Source: Clavelina lepadiformis (taxonomy: Eukaryota; Chordata; Ascidiacea; Aplousobranchia; Clavelinidae). From it: a stretch of 64,000 bases of DNA. The notes below the pieces were generated by a model. The model saw nothing but the letters and a program-made list of their open reading frames with translations, was not told where the DNA came from and made no database searches. This document shows, piece by piece, positions 10,916 to 22,612 of the stretch; within the stretch, counting starts at the first letter, position 1, and each line of letters opens with the position of its first letter. The position numbers were made by a program, and so were the translations under genes. The stretch spans positions 7,876,501 through 7,940,500 of the forward strand of contig NC_135243.1 in the NCBI RefSeq assembly GCF_947623445.1, read 5' to 3'.

Positions 10916-13900
10916 TTATTTTTGCAGCACACTTACATCGCCATCATCATCAAGTGTGGCATTATGATCGTCTGAATCTGAAGAGCTATGCTCTCTAAAT
11001 TTAGATTGTGTTTTAACAACATTTTCACCACTAACTAAACTCTCTTCTGAATCCATGTCACTGTCAACATCTTCAGATGAATCACGATCATACCGACTTA
11101 AAGTTTCGTCAAGAAGTCTGTGCACTTCTTGCATAAATGCAGAAACACTTTTTTGATTTGCCTTCGTCACTCTGTACATGATATGACACAGCCACATGTC
11201 TCCGCTTTTCGAGCTGCAACGTATAAAAACAAACAATCAGGATCAGGTGTAAGCATTTTTGACCCTTGTTGATCTGCTTCCAACCAAATAATAAATAACT
11301 TATTACAAAAACTTTTTAAAGAGTTAAATTTGATCCATTGTGTTTCGATCAGACAAAAACCACACTGTGTGTCCTAAAGTGGTGACTCAACTACTTCACG
11401 GCATCGTTTTTCAAGACATTTGGCATACACTTTACCATAAAAACTAAGCAGAGAAATGCCCCATTAATTAAAACACTCCCCCTTCCCCCTCAATATCCTC
11501 CAAATTCTGAACTATAAAAAAACCAAATTTACCCAGAATGCTTTCCTAAACACAATACTGCATCCCTGAGGACAAGTGGCTGAGACTAACATCGAAGAAA
11601 TATGCTGTATTAGATGGTTGCTAATAATTACTGAATGTGGTTTAAACATAAACATTTCATAAATGCTTTACGCAATTTATAACACCGTGTAACACGATTT
11701 TTGTTCCCGGGTTCTAATTGATATTTCCTGATCTCTCTCACCTAGAAACTTCCAAAAATCAGTATAGTTCATTCCAAACATTGATTTTGTGGTTAGGAGA
11801 GTAATTTTTTGAATTTGCTGGTATGTGCAATATTGTGCATGGTTATACCGATTTACCCTATAGGAAATGGATATTTACCAAACTGTCTTTGATCGCTGTA
11901 AGTCCATTTTTAATCGCTTGGCATCGACTAAGAAGTTATATTCTATCAATGTATTTACTAAATATTCTGACGCGTTAGTCGTAGGCTATCGATTGCTTTT
12001 TCGCAAAGCAAATTACAGCCAACTTTTGGCTATTTTTCTGTCTGGCAAAGGGTTAATTCTGAGTTTGCATAATAACAGGCAGCGAATTAGAATTTTTGTT
12101 ATTAAAATCAAAGCACATGCATTTGGTACATGGAAATTTGCACATAAATGTATTAACTGTATCCGAATCAATACCATCATTAAATGTTAAATGCAAAACT
12201 AAATAAATATTTCAGGCTAAAACAGTTCAAGTATAAAATCAGTTAAAAATGGGATGTTTTGCGGGATTTTCTTTTGTACTCTACATCACTTTCCCGCATC
12301 AAGGCCCAGACATAATCTCCCATCATGCTTTCATTATATTGCCCTTGGTATCTCCTTTCAAAATCTTTTATGTCTTGATGGAATCGCTCCCCTTGTTCTT
12401 CTGAATTATTATATCAAGGGTAGCTCATATTGCCTGTTTTGTTTTTTTGTGCAGTCTATCACCGTTCAAACGAACACAAACTTTAAAGAAATTGTACAAT
12501 GTACATTGAATTAATGGCTACTGAAAAGTTACAATCAATATCGTACTCTTGCTGTACTCTCTATTGAGAGCTTATCTTGAGGAACTCAATCATATGCTTT
12601 TTCGAGAGGTGGTGTAAACATCTTTTGCCGATCACCAAGACTTTTCAAAAACTTGCTAAAGAGTTAAATTTGATCCATTGTGTTTCGATCAGACAAAAAC
12701 CACACTGTGTGTCCTAAAGTGGTGACTCAACTACTTCACGGCATCGTTTTTCAAGACATTTGGCATACACTTTACCATATAAACTAAGCAGAGAAATGCC
12801 CCATTAATTAAAACACTCCCCCTTCCCCCTCAATGTCCACCAAATTCTCAACTATAAGAAACTAATGCAAACCCAAATTTACCCAGAATGGTTCCCTAAA
12901 CACAATACTGCATCCCTGAGGACAAGTGGCTGAGACTAACATCGAAGTAATATGCTGTATTAGATGGCTGCTAAGAATTACTGGATGTGGTTTAAACACA
13001 TCCAGACAAGGGAGATTTACAAGGGATTTATAAACAAGGGAGATTTACAACTAAATTAACAAGTGAATACTCCACCGTCTATACCAGTGGTTCTCAACTT
13101 TTTTGTCAGACCCTGTTTGATTTCATCAATAAGGAAAATTACTTTTCAGATTTAAAAATTGTTTGTCAGATTTTCACAAAGCAAAGAAAACAGCAATTAA
13201 CACAATATCTGATCAAGTAAAAAAACACTTATTATTTAAATTGAATTGAATTTGAATTAATTTTAAAAAAAATTTAATAGTTAAGTGTGTGTTTATTGCC
13301 AGAAATAGGCCCATGTTGCAAATTTAACTGTCAGTCTGATACATGCAATTGAGATTGTGGCGCCATAGAGGAAAATCACGTTGTATACTTACTTGGCACT
13401 TGCAATGGTGTGTAAGAATGTGAAAATTAGATTTTTCAGCGTAAATATCAGTTGGCAACTGCTCTATGCAGTTGCTTAGAAAAACTGTTTCTTTGGACCC
13501 CTAAAATGCTCCAGGGACCCCAGTTGAAAACTATTGGTCGGTACAGTATCTTGGGCTAATGCATGTTTACTGAGATGCATTTGGTAGACAACAAAGACAT
13601 TAATATAAGCTCTGTTTTATGATTAAATGCAGTAGTTAGCACAAAACCAAGTAGGCAAAAAGAAAATTAGAAATCCTGCTAGGTTGAAATGTTTTTTGGT
13701 CACAGTTTACCAAACTGCTCTAAATAATGGCAAAATGCACAATTATCTTCCTGACAATAAACCTTACTACATCACTTGTTTTTCTCTAATTCATCTGCCT
13801 GTTCTTTTTCCCCATTTTCTTTAGTAGTGTAGATTTTTCCCTTATTTCTCTTTCAGAGAAGAATATGCAGTTGAGGTCTAGAACAGCTTTTTGCCCCTCG

Positions 13901-16513
13901 GCCCGGCCTTTGGTCGGCCCTGGTGGGTTTATCAACTCCAAACTTTAAACAGTTCTTGCCTGTTTCATACAGAAACTATCCTAAACATTTAGAGAACTTC
14001 AGACATTACTTTTTGAATAATGTCATTAAAATAAAAACAAAAAACCGTCACAAATGCATAACCTCCTTGATTAAGGTAATAACTTGCAGCAGGTTAATAG
14101 AAATTTTATTGCTAAAACAGACCAGCCACATGCTGATTGCAACTGTTTTTGACACCATCAGCATTACACAGATGAAGTTTTTACCATATATCATAAATTA
14201 AACTTTTGATTTTTAATGTTTTAGAAGTGAAAGATATACTACTTACAATTCTTCTGTTAAAGTTATGCTTTTACAGGCAAAGGTCTTTATAGTTGCATAA
14301 TGCTGGTGGAGCTTTTTCCAGTAAAGTACGAGCCAAGCGAGTGCAGGACAGCTCCCTTTGAGAAAAGTTTCTACTGCTCTTGCTAATAACTCGTTTCCAT
14401 CTGAAACTAAAATAACACATATAAGATACCAGGAGTGACATAATAAAAAACAATCTTTTAATTTTTAATGCTTTAAAAAACATAAATAATTATGTATAAG
14501 CAAACATATGATACAAACAAGTAAATACATAAGTAATACACAGACTACCAGAATGTATAGCAGTCACAAAACAGCCAAGACACTCTGCAGAAGCATTCTT
14601 CGAAGTTACTTCCAAAAACTTTGTGTATATCTCTAGAATCTGGTGTTTTTTCTTTGAATATTTTTCGATTTGTTTTAGTTCACCTAAAAATACCATAAAT
14701 AATTGATTTATTCATTATGATGTCCTAGAAAATCAAGAATACAACAACTAGATTTCCCGAAAAAAGTATTATCTCGTATTATTATTTGCAAGTGACATTA
14801 TCCTAAAAGTAGTATATTATAGGCCTACATATCCTTACGATTTGTAAGGTGTTTGTGAGATTCAAGAGTTTTTGCTATGTTTATGCATTGATCAGTGGTT
14901 AGCGTTGAAATAAACATGTCCTTTAAACCTCCTAAAGGTTGTTGTTTCTTTGATTTGGATTGTAAAGTGTCAACCTGAAAATATAACAAAATCAATGTGT
15001 AATTTTATTCATAGAATCATTCAACACATGACATAATTATTCAATACCTTTTCTACTGAAGATGAATGCAAGTTTTTTTGTAGCTGTGTAACTATAAATT
15101 CAACAGTTTTACTATCTTCATCAGAAATTGCTACATAATGGACCAAAGCCAATCTTTTTTTGAAACTACTGTTTTTTGTACCTGGAAAACTAACAAAATG
15201 TGGTAAATTTACAGCTATTCAAATGCAAAATAAACTTAAACTCATTAGCTTATAGTTCAGATAGCTTTCTAAATACAAAATATTTTGGCAGACAATACAG
15301 ATGCCCATTTTAGTAACATAACTCTTCAAAAATTTCTTGCATATATAATATTCTGAAAAAAAAACATGTTTTCAGAAAAATAGTCACCATAAGTCTGGTT
15401 TAAGTGGTAAGCTTAAAATAGACCTTAACTGTATTCATAAGTGGTGAATAGCACATTTCAAACTGTAATACAGAGATGCTGTGAATGCAGTGAAATACAA
15501 TGTCTGCAAACTCACTTTTCAATAATAAATTCGATGCCACAAAAAACATTTCTGGACGCCTTCAAATGCTCAAAATGACTAATAATCCAGCTGAGTGACT
15601 GCTTTTCTGAACAAAAGAACTCTTCAATGACATCTCGGAGGACTGGTTTACCTATGGCGAAGGTTGCGCTTGTAGGTTGTTGCGTTGCTGTCACGATGCT
15701 GCGTTGTTGATCTGTTGCTGACTCCTGTTTCAGAAGGTTGCTACTCAGTTGTCTGTTACCTTCGCTCATATATTAAAAGGAAAAACAAGTACGACCTTCT
15801 TACTTCAAGTCTTTAATCGAACTGATGTCCTGCGCGCAGGCAGTGCAAAAACGAAAGAGGCAGTAAAACGAACAAACAGTCCTTAAATAAACATGTGCTG
15901 GGAGCACCGCGAGGGCGCCAGCCAGCGACAAACAAACAAAACACCCAACGGCCGCTACATACCTACAAACAGAAAAATATGTTGCCTGACACATTGTTAA
16001 TACTAAAATTAACTAGCAAAGCTAGTTAATTCTAAGGTTTCTCCCACATTACTTGAAATAGTTTCCTCTAAAGTGTATCTTTGATAATGTCTAGCTCTTA
16101 CATCAAGAAAAAATTATCAAAACACTTGGCTTTATAACACAAAGTGGATCACAACTTACCCAGGTTTTTAATAGCCTCTAGAAAATACTTTGTCCAATGT
16201 TTCACATCTGTCTTTTGCAGTGCATTCACCAATATTTTAATAGCACTTTGCTGAGATTTGTTTATATTTTTAAATATATCTGTAAAAAAATTACTAAATT
16301 AAGTCCATACCATGCACAATTGTACATACCGTGCACACTTATGAAATAAGTTCGTAAAACATATAAGCACAAAACAATATGCATCAAAGTTAAATTATCA
16401 CTTTTAAAACATCTTTTTTGTTGCAACTCTTTAGCTAGAGACTTCACATCTTGCTCAGAGAGAGCTTCTTGTAATAATGAAATCAGCTGCAGCAACTTCT
16501 GTTTGTTGCTCAT
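10916..16513 (-). CDS. Eight-exon gene, helical protein with acidic Ser/Asp-rich C-terminal tail; family not recognised
   Basis: Exons on the minus strand: 16513-16402, 16279-16160, 15651-15516, 15168-15048, 14974-14839, 14683-14549, 14406-14247, 11213-10916. All junctions keep phase and total 1,218 nt (405 aa). Residues 1-300 look wholly alpha-helical; the first 80 have the length and pattern of a death-fold or helical-repeat segment, but I claim no family. The C-terminus (about 350-400) is a Ser/Asp/Glu tail (DSSEDVDSDMDSEES) typical of a CK2-type substrate and of nuclear proteins. The exon 4 acceptor at 15168 was chosen for phase over an upstream CCAG that would give a stop. The 3-kb last intron is full of repeats and could hide another small exon. 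A TTTACAG sits only 2 bases before the ATG, so the start may be a trans-splice acceptor or an internal Met. Confidence 0.6.
11306..11648. repeat. Direct repeat, left copy (about 343 bp)
   Basis: Nearly identical to 12646-12998 in the same orientation. Long runs match, from GAGTTAAATTTGATCCATTG through GGTTTAAACA, with a few substitutions and a small indel. It lies in the last intron of the minus-strand gene. Confidence 0.8.
12243..12407 (-). pseudogene. Fragment of a repetitive transposon-associated ORF (EQGERFHQD type)
   Basis: The minus strand encodes about 54 residues with SEEQGERFHQD, a RRYQG-like stretch and MMGDYVW, and stops at 12243. The same block occurs in the larger pseudogene at 21188-22039 (DEHGERFHQD ... 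MMGDYCW), so this is a second, diverged and truncated copy. Upstream codons include a stop. It sits between the two direct repeats, inside an intron of the host gene. Confidence 0.6.
12646..12998. repeat. Direct repeat, right copy (about 353 bp)
   Basis: Second copy of 11306-11648. It differs mainly by about 10 extra bases near 12858. The pair brackets the ORF fragment at 12243, which is compatible with a segmental duplication of one old element or with parts of a composite repeat. Confidence 0.8.
13085..13536. mobile_element. hAT-like MITE (452 bp)
   Basis: The left end CAGTGGTTCTCAACTTTTTT has the classic hAT terminus. The right end, read inward, is CAATAGTTTTCAACTGGGG. The flanks GTCTATAC (13077-13084) and GTCGGTAC (13537-13544) form an 8-bp target duplication with two mismatches. 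There is no internal ORF. The element lies in the last intron of the minus-strand gene. Confidence 0.65.
15516..15769 (-). CDS. Alternative first exon for the eight-exon gene
   Basis: The third exon (15651-15516) stays open upstream to an ATG at 15769, adding 39 residues rich in Gln, Ser and Thr (MSEGNRQLSSNLLKQES...). No convincing acceptor lies just before that ATG. The DNA further upstream (about 15880-15970) is the most CpG-rich spot nearby, which suggests a second promoter. This would give a shorter isoform lacking exons 1-2. The alternative is that this ORF extension is intronic and open by chance. Confidence 0.4.
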
Positions 16514-18855
16514 ACCTGTAAATGAAACAACTAACTAAAAAGTGTAATAAAATAATAATAACTTAATTTGTGAGTTAAGATCCACACAGCTTAACTAAAA
16601 GTCAAAATATACACTGTAATAAAAATTTTCTTGTAAAAAACGTTAATAAAATAAAACTTGTTTAAACCACTGGTTTACAATATACATACTTACTGCAGAT
16701 AAAAGGAAAGAACCTTTCCTAGTTTATTTCCTAGGAAACCTTTCCTAGTTTATGTTTGGGTTGCCGTTGTTATGATATAACTACGCACTTACTCTAAAAT
16801 TTAAAACAATATCTAAATAGAAACACTTGGCAGTTGAAGTAAACATTAGATTTTATGTAAAGCCAAACAAAAGAAAGAGAACTGTTTATCAGTCCACTGA
16901 ATATCTTGTGTTAAAATTACTAAGGTTACACATAAATTAACATTAAAGCCTTTGTATGACTTAAACTAAGCAGTTGCAATCAAATCCAATTGAAGAATAC
17001 GTTTTTAATCAACTTGATATATGTTATATTGGTTTCTAGTGTTTTCTTTATTTATCTAACTTTCACACTGTTTGAATAAATCCATGCTTTTATAACAAAA
17101 CTGATGCTGAGAAGTCCATTGAGCTGTAAATGCAACTATTAATTAATTATCAAACCATGTTGTTAAGCCTACATAGTAGTTGCACCTTCATCAAACAAGT
17201 TGGTACTACACATCCCTGAGCACAGTCTTTTGCCTTTGCGCCATCCCCATACCTTTCAGCACATTCTTTCTTAATCAATAGCACATTGTTAAAGTATGTT
17301 CTGACTAAGTAGCAGAGTCAGAACATAATGTCGTCGTTCAATGCGTGTCTAGCAAGCACAAGCACTTAGCAAACAATAACCTTAACCATTAAAGCTGAAT
17401 GGGATTCATCACATAGCTAGGGCTGTAAACAATTATACTAATTCAACAGTCAAATCTGTCGCAAGTGTGCACAAAATCGATTGCAAAGGAATGCGTTCAT
17501 GCAGAGATTTCCAACCATTTTTATTTCTTGCATCCTTAAAAAAATTTGACGAGTTGTCGCACCTGTTGCTTTTATGAAATGCAGATTTCACACCCCTTAA
17601 AAGGTTAGTTGCAAATACTCCTGTTTGGGAACCTCTGCGTTTAATGAATAAAAGTTTTCAGCTAATTGACTCCAAATTTGCAGCAAGGTTATTGAGAAGT
17701 TAATTACCCGGATGTGATGTCTGACTCCAATTAGTAACCTTTTGAATTCAAGCTTATATAACCGCCTCCTGGCTAACGCACAATGTCAAGCGCTGAGAAG
17801 TATTATATTGAAGACTTGGCTAGAGTATTTCAAAGCGTATTTTTCAAAATTCAACAAACATATTGCTATCCAGACTCAAACTGTCTTAGACTTTACACAA
17901 ATAAAACTAGTTTCTCTTCGTGCGCAAACAAAATTAAATTTAAAGAGGTAACAACTTTTATGGCTTTATTTTGCCAATTTCTGTTTAACTTTGTGGGGCT
18001 CACTTGGCTTTTGTAAAGCCAGCAAACATTGCTGCAAGTCTTAATGTAAAATTTACAATGAAACCTTTTGACGTTGGAACATAGGTTTATCTGTAAAATC
18101 AGAAAATCATCGACTGGAAATAAAATTGGTGATGAATTTGTCAACTAATACACCATATTGTTCTGGTTATCAGCTATTAATTATCATTGTAATAAAAAAA
18201 AACTAAGAAACACTAATGCTTAAATCCAGATTGCCAAGCTATCGGAACGCATTTCCTCGATGAATAAATTTATTTTTGATTTTTGTTTTGTGATATTTCT
18301 TAAAATTGTTAAGTTTGTATTTAACAGGACCACAAAACAAGAGCTGTGTAAGGTCATTATAATGCATTGTCTAGAAGCATTTCTTCTTTTGCAGGTAATT
18401 GAGCCTGCAGAAAAAGACATTAATGCTAACTTTACTGAGGTACTTGACTCCCAAGTGTTACATTAAACGTAACGTAATCTTTCATTTATATAATGTTGTG
18501 ATAAAATGCTTATGTTTTATAGTTTTTTTTTCTTTTAACTAGGTTTACTTAACACATTTAATTTTGTTTAGGTCTTAACCATCCAAAATCCAATAAAATT
18601 TCACCCATGAAAGCAAATATATTTTCCTCTGTGGCCCTTGTCAGAATTAAGTTGGACCACCCTGGATTAGGGTACACATTATGTTGCATTCCTTACTATG
18701 TTGCTTGTGAAATGGTGTGTAGTATGAGGCGTCAAACACTTCTTTTAAAATGTTGAAATGGTATGGAATTAAAACCAAAATGCTGCTCTAGTATGTACAA
18801 ATGACGTTTGTAATTATGCACTAGCCTCAAAAGTACTGTTATGCTCTGGTTAATG

Positions 18856-19194
18856 TTAATGTCTAGTTAATAATTTAACTGCTTTAATCGAAGCAGCTAA
18901 ATAAGTTTGTTCTTTACCACCGACATGACTCTGGCCTAAAACCATAACGTTTAGCGTGGTGAAAACAAAAGTGATTCTACTTAATAGTGAGCATGAAATT
19001 GTTAAAATAGACAACAAGATATTGTTGTTTCCAGCGAAGAACTTTTCCTGGATTACAGTTTTGACGTAGGTGATTACCCAAAACCAATACATTAAAACGA
19101 TTTGAAACAAATTGTTATTTGTCACAGTGGGAACAATATATTCTGTCTTATTTTTGATGCATTCTACATAAGAGTATTTGATTTCGAAATTCAT
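18856..19194 (-). CDS. Hypothetical ORF with two hydrophobic stretches
   Basis: 112 codons. Hydrophobic segments at about residues 30-44 and 58-85 could be membrane spans. There is no recognisable motif, and composition alone cannot separate it from chance in AT-rich DNA. If real, it might be an exon of a gene that also uses 19687-19998, the next open stretch upstream on the same strand. Confidence 0.15.
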   Translation of the reverse strand: MNFEIKYSYVECIKNKTEYIVPTVTNNNLFQIVLMYWFWVITYVKTVIQEKFFAGNNNILLSILTISCSLLSRITFVFTTLNVMVLGQSHVGGKEQTYLAASIKAVKLLTRH

Positions 19195-19686
19195 GACGTA
19201 TTATCTAGAGCTGTCACTATTTTACGGGAAATATGCTGTTTTGGTATCATTCGACGTTTCTTATAACTTGGCTGACCGTAATTTCCAAGTCATATACTGT
19301 ATTGGGAAAACAACTTTAGCAACGATGCAAATCGTTCGTATCCTATTTTTATGCTGTCGTACCGAATATTTTACGTTTTAATCATTAACTATCGTCCTTG
19401 GCGACGGACCTCAGAAATAAGTTAAACTTTAACTGTGTAGAAGCGCATAACACGCTTTATTTGATATGGAACAAATAAATGAATAAACTGATCAAATAAT
19501 TTTTAAAAATCAATGTTTGTAAGTTATCTCCAAAATTATGTTGCGAATTTGACGTTTATTGTAACATGTTCGACGGAAAGTGTATGAAAATGTCGATATT
19601 TACGCATTAATTATTCTTCTTTCTTTATCGTCTTCTCATTTTGCGTGTTTGGTGCAGTAACTGGTGTAAATAACATCAGACGTTCT

Positions 19687-19998
19687 TTAAATTTGGTATG
19701 TGGTTGGGTTTAATAAAATCTTGATCAAGTGCGTATATGAACGTGATAACGTGACTACTTTTTTGGGAAATCCCCGAAAACTTCCAAACTTTGGCACTTT
19801 TTGATGTTTAAAATCTCTTTTATCTTTTGGCGCCTTGCTTTCAGACTTAACTGCTTTAAAACTACTTGGTCTTTCAAAACAACACCTTAATGACGATCGC
19901 ATCCAGTCACGTGAAAAATAGATATTGAGCAATTTACGAGGGGTGTTTTGCTTCGTCAAAAATTTCACGTTTTCTTGCATAACTTTTTGTGGCGTCAA
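19687..19998 (-). CDS. Hypothetical basic ORF
   Basis: 103 codons, very basic in the middle (KAPKDKRDFKHQKVPK). No domain is recognised, and no splice partner could be proven. Low confidence. Confidence 0.15.
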   Translation of the reverse strand: MTPQKVMQENVKFLTKQNTPRKLLNIYFSRDWMRSSLRCCFERPSSFKAVKSESKAPKDKRDFKHQKVPKFGSFRGFPKKVVTLSRSYTHLIKILLNPTTYQI

Positions 19999-20806
19999 GA
20001 AATTTCTTCAAACTTCGTGGAAGTAATTATACTCGTCATAGAATGTGGAGAAAAAGAAAAACTTATTTGGTCACGTGACCATAACTACAGAAAATCGCCT
20101 ACATTCCCGGTTTTTACTTTAACGTTGCTCGAAAAGTATTTATGAAAAGACCTGGCTGGGAAGATATATCATTTGTAGAACATCCGCGTTAATATTTCTG
20201 TCCATATTGAAGTTGGTTGGCCAACTACTAGAATAATATTGTGTTTAAAATAATAACCACATTCATTGAAATGTAGAGGCATGGTCTCAGATTTCTCAAT
20301 GATAGTAAGGTAGGCTACTTAGTTTCTGTTACTTGTTATTTGGGTTGCATTTAATAATATCTTTAATGTTTGCAAACATGCTTTGTACAGTAGGCTATAT
20401 ACGTTTCCCTTTAGACTACAGTTTTCCGCTATTTTGTTATTTTTAAAATTTTTATGTTTATTTTGTTTTTTTATCAATTGCTTAATAATTAAACTTAAAG
20501 AAATTATTTACTTATATTGACTCCACCTATTTTCTGGGCTCGGTGGCCATGCTAACCTATCCATTTAACAAGTTATTCAGCAATTTAAGCAATTTTCCAG
20601 ATTTAATGTCAAATGCCAAGTTGAACCTAGTTGAACTAACATGCCGCGGGTTGGTTATTATAACCAAATATGTACGGTCCGTCCGTTATATGCGTGTGCA
20701 TATAGAATGTGCGACCATACGACCATGCGACCTGTCACACATACCCGCATCTATTTGGACGTATTATTTGCATGCACAGTGCGCACGCATAAAGTAGAGC
20801 AGGATA

Positions 20807-20814
20807 ATCTAATA
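20807..20814. repeat. 8-bp target duplication, left, of hAT-like element
   Basis: ATCTAATA, repeated exactly at 22433-22440 beyond the other end of the element. Confidence 0.8.
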
Positions 20815-20886
20815 CAAAGGTGGGCAAACTGCGGCTCGCCTACATGTTTTTTTGTGGCTCTACTAGCTGAATAGTAATATCCATTA

Positions 20887-22306
20887 CACTGGGCAACATT
20901 TTTCAACTTTTTTTTTATTCCTTGCTCGTTTCAAGTTTATCTAGACTAATGTGGCCATGCTGAATCCAAATCTGGCCTTAGATTTTTTCTAACACATCAC
21001 GTTTTTGAGATATGATATATGCACACGACAACCCTTAATTGTCATTTCAGCTAATTTTGGCTGTGCAGAGCAAAACATTAGATGTAATCAACGCAGTAAT
21101 TCCTAGTGAAAATAACAGCATTATCATATTGCACAGTTTAACACAACCCAGGATGATTAAACCAAACCAAAATAGCATTGTATCCCCTCAAAAGTGCTTT
21201 ATACACTTGCTATTTCGAGCATGTTCAGTGTCAGTTTCACGCTGGCGAAACCAGCAATAGTCTCCCATCATGTTAGGGTTAAATCGACCTTTATACTGCG
21301 ATTCCATCAAAGACATGTCTTGGTGAAATCTTTCACCATGCTCGTCGCTCACATCACCCAGGTTTGGTGGGAAAAAGTCCAAGTGTAAACGAAGAAAATG
21401 CAGTGTAAGTGACATTCTGCAGCCCATTTCGCGATATGATTCCAGCAAATTGTCAACTAGATCCAAGTAATTTTCTGCCCTATAGTTCCCAAGAAAACTT
21501 TGTACAATCTGTACAAATGCATTCCAGGCTTCCAATTCAATTGAATTAAACTTGTATGGAAATACTGGGTCACGGATCAAATCACGTATCTGGGGGCCAA
21601 CAAATATTCCAGCTCTCAGTTTAGCATCACTTAGTATAGCACCAAACTTTTCTTTTATATGTAGGAATCCATCTCCATTGACATCCATTGCCTTCACAAA
21701 TTGTTTGATCAGGCCGAGTTTAATATGAAGTGGTGGCAAAAACACTTTGCTGGGATGAATTAGGGGTTGACTCTTAACATTAAATCTTCCAACAATGTAG
21801 TTAGTTCTCATTGGCCATTCGGTTGTGTTATAGTGGTTTGCATCGTCTCGACTGTCTCACAAACAGAGAAAACACATATGCTTGGTGTAACCCAACTGCA
21901 ATCCGAGTAAAAGTGACACAACTTTAAGGTCTCCACATATAACCCCTCCCTCCACATAACCCCTCCCTATGGCCATGGCCAAGTGCGTATAGTCATCACC
22001 AAGAACACTCAAGAATGCATTAATTATCATGTAGAACATTACATTTACAAAATAATGTCAATATTAACCGTACACAATATGCATTGAAGACCAACGATCC
22101 GCTGGGAAAGAAAATTGCACAATACCTTATACTGTACTACCTTATAATATAGTGCGAATCAATGCAAAATCCGAATTTCGTGAATTTTCATATTTTTAAA
22201 TCCTGACGTGATAGACCAATTCTGATTTCAGATTTGGAATCAGCATCCCAAAGTTAGTCTAGGTAACATATTTTCATTTGAGGAACAATTTTGATGTTGC
22301 CCAGTG
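20887..22306. mobile_element. CACTA/EnSpm-like element nested in the hAT MITE (1,420 bp)
   Basis: Ends are CACTGGGCAACAT in inverted orientation (20887 rightward, 22306 leftward), flanked by TTA on both sides (20884-20886 and 22307-22309). CACTG/CACTA termini with a 3-bp duplication fit the CACTA/EnSpm group in the broad sense. The element carries the pseudogene at 21188-22039. Superfamily assignment is inference from the ends only; a TTA duplication would also suit Harbinger. Confidence 0.65.
21188..22039 (-). pseudogene. Transposon-encoded ORF with an in-frame TGA
   Basis: Minus-strand ORF 22039-21857 (60 codons) and ORF 21811-21188 (207 codons) are in the same frame, separated by one TGA at 21857-21859 where the context (FLCL-stop-DSRDD) suggests a former Trp codon. 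Landmarks in order: GDLKVVSLLLGLQLGYTK, a Cys pair, FLPPLHIKLGL, GIFVGPQIRDL, HLDFFPPNLGDVS, DEHGERFHQD, MMGDYCW. I recall this block as a high-copy uncharacterised family in arthropod and other invertebrate genomes. Its position between CACTG ends suggests transposase or accessory protein origin. It is 5' truncated, so it is not functional. Confidence 0.7.
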
Positions 22307-22432
22307 TTATTGTTCATTAATTATCTATGCATTGTTTACCGTATTTGTATTGACACTACTGATTTTGCGGCTCGCTACTGTTTGTACTTTTCCGCAAGTG
22401 ACTCTTTCATTGAACAAGTTTGCCCACCCCTG

Positions 22433-22440
22433 ATCTAATA
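22433..22440. repeat. 8-bp target duplication, right, of hAT-like element
   Basis: ATCTAATA, identical to 20807-20814. Confidence 0.8.
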
Positions 22441-22603
22441 CTTTTTGAACGGCGGGCCGCAAAACCCAAGTGTTCAGGGGTGAAGGGCCGCAAAGCCTTA
22501 AGTTTGAGAGACGGTTAGCCGCACCCAATTAAACAACGCTACATTATGACGTCATATAACTCATATGGCATACAGTAATTATATTATTTTTCCTCATTTG
22601 TAG
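22441..22603. repeat. GGCCGC-rich hAT-type relic next to the nested element
   Basis: The sequence just past the hAT element contains GCGGGCCGCAAAACCC, AGGGGTGAAGGGCCGC and AAGCC motifs like the inside of another hAT terminus. No clean end or duplication could be defined. Confidence 0.3.
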
Positions 22604-22612
22604 CTCAAAAGT

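Larger units (their letters stand above)
16514..20806. other. 4.3-kb stretch without a firmly supported gene
   Basis: Probable upstream region of the minus-strand gene (a pair of CCTTTCCTAGTTTAT repeats lies at about 16714-16753), followed by AT-rich DNA. The only ORFs worth noting are on the minus strand, at 18856-19194 and 19687-19998, reported separately. Confidence 0.35.
20815..22432. mobile_element. hAT-like element hosting a nested CACTA-like insertion
   Basis: The left terminus CAAAGGTGGGCAAACTGCGG and the right terminus (read inward) CAGGGGTGGGCAAACTTG are typical hAT ends, and an exact 8-bp duplication ATCTAATA flanks them. Subtracting the inner element (20887-22306) and its TTA duplication leaves roughly 195 bp, so the outer part is a non-autonomous hAT MITE. 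Confidence 0.8.

Noticed and set aside
12254..12514. Plus-strand ORF of 86 codons
   Set aside because: It is the reverse of the minus-strand GERFHQD-type transposon fragment at 12243-12407.
14060..14140. Possible extra exon in the last intron of the 8-exon gene (reads NKISINLLQVITLIKE)
   Set aside because: It can be entered in phase after exon 7 but ends in phase 0, which does not fit the following exon; skipping it gives a consistent frame.
15800..15994. Minus-strand Cys/Val-rich ORF
   Set aside because: It lies in the CpG-richer patch before a possible alternative first exon, has no motif, and does not join in phase to neighbours.
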